Shown in pieces: positions 12,675 through 12,718 of a stretch of 12,718 nucleotides of DNA. The notes under the pieces were generated by a model. That model saw nothing but the letters and a program-made list of their open reading frames with translations. It was not told the DNA's origin and ran no database searches. Origin of the DNA: Actinomycetes bacterium (GTDB lineage: Bacteria; Actinomycetota; Thermoleophilia; Solirubrobacterales; 70-9). The translations under genes were made by a program, and so were the position numbers. Location of the stretch: positions 1 through 12,718 of the forward strand of contig JAEYSQ010000066.1 in NCBI GenBank assembly GCA_023434465.1, read 5' to 3'. Each line of letters opens with the position of its first letter. Position 1 is the first letter of the stretch.

Positions 12675-12718
12675 GTCTCCGGCGGTCGTGAAACGGGGCG
12701 GTCTGGGTAGCCGTGGGG

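Larger units (their letters stand above)
12416..12718. other. Gene-free right end holding the inverted repeat copy and two small palindromes
   Basis: About 300 bp upstream of the M20 gene contain no open frame that resembles a protein. The short frames across it follow the palindromic repeat and differ on each strand. It holds the possible operon promoter (12422-12427), the right copy of the palindromic repeat (12500-12611), a 6-bp palindrome (12607-12620) and a 10-bp inverted repeat (12630-12674). From 12675 to the window end I see no recognisable feature. The gene that lies further upstream is outside the window. Confidence 0.7.

Noticed and set aside
12443..12691. Several short frames over the right repeat (65-87 residues, both strands)
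   Set aside because: They arise from the palindromic repeat, encode similar Pro/Gly-rich strings on both strands, and have no ribosome site or codon signal.

Overview
The window is high-GC bacterial chromosome with ten protein genes, all read from the minus strand, packed between about 200 bp of repeats at the left edge and about 300 bp of repeat-bearing, gene-free DNA at the right edge. GC-rich codon use, GTG and TTG starts, TAnnnT-type -10 boxes, the comF-hpf-secA order and the protein style point to an actinobacterium. Thermoleophilia/Solirubrobacterales is my best guess from style alone, since no rRNA or marker search was possible.

Reading in the direction of transcription (right to left), the first block is a tight six-gene operon: an M20 metallopeptidase (12415-11276), an LCP-family envelope protein (11271-9118), UDP-glucose dehydrogenase (9121-7820), a mannose-1-phosphate guanylyltransferase-like nucleotidyltransferase (7800-6820), a bifunctional phosphoglucose/phosphomannose isomerase (6827-5853) and a second sugar nucleotidyltransferase (5853-4837). 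Junctions are a 4-nt gap, a 4-nt overlap, a 19-nt gap, an 8-nt overlap and a 1-nt overlap, so the genes are almost certainly co-transcribed and partly translationally coupled. Together they would make UDP-glucuronate and GDP-mannose-type precursors, with the LCP protein as the likely ligase putting a finished glycopolymer on the cell wall. No phosphomannomutase and no glycosyltransferase are present, so the pathway is completed elsewhere.

The second block is the widely conserved comF-hpf-secA neighbourhood: a ComF-type phosphoribosyltransferase (4728-4090), a short-form ribosome hibernation factor (3965-3597) with a clear promoter and a terminator hairpin, SecA (3451-590) with its C-terminal zinc motif, and a small SnoaL/NTF2-like protein (566-192) of unknown substrate.

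The most unusual feature is non-coding. An imperfectly palindromic element of about 110 bp occurs whole at both ends of the window in opposite orientations (about 36-147 and 12500-12611). It is identical over 47 bp and matches at 79 of 83 positions over its best part. A further partial copy sits at the very left edge. I see no transposase, CRISPR array, RNA gene, prophage or defence system. Apart from the repeats, the window is mainly housekeeping and envelope genes.
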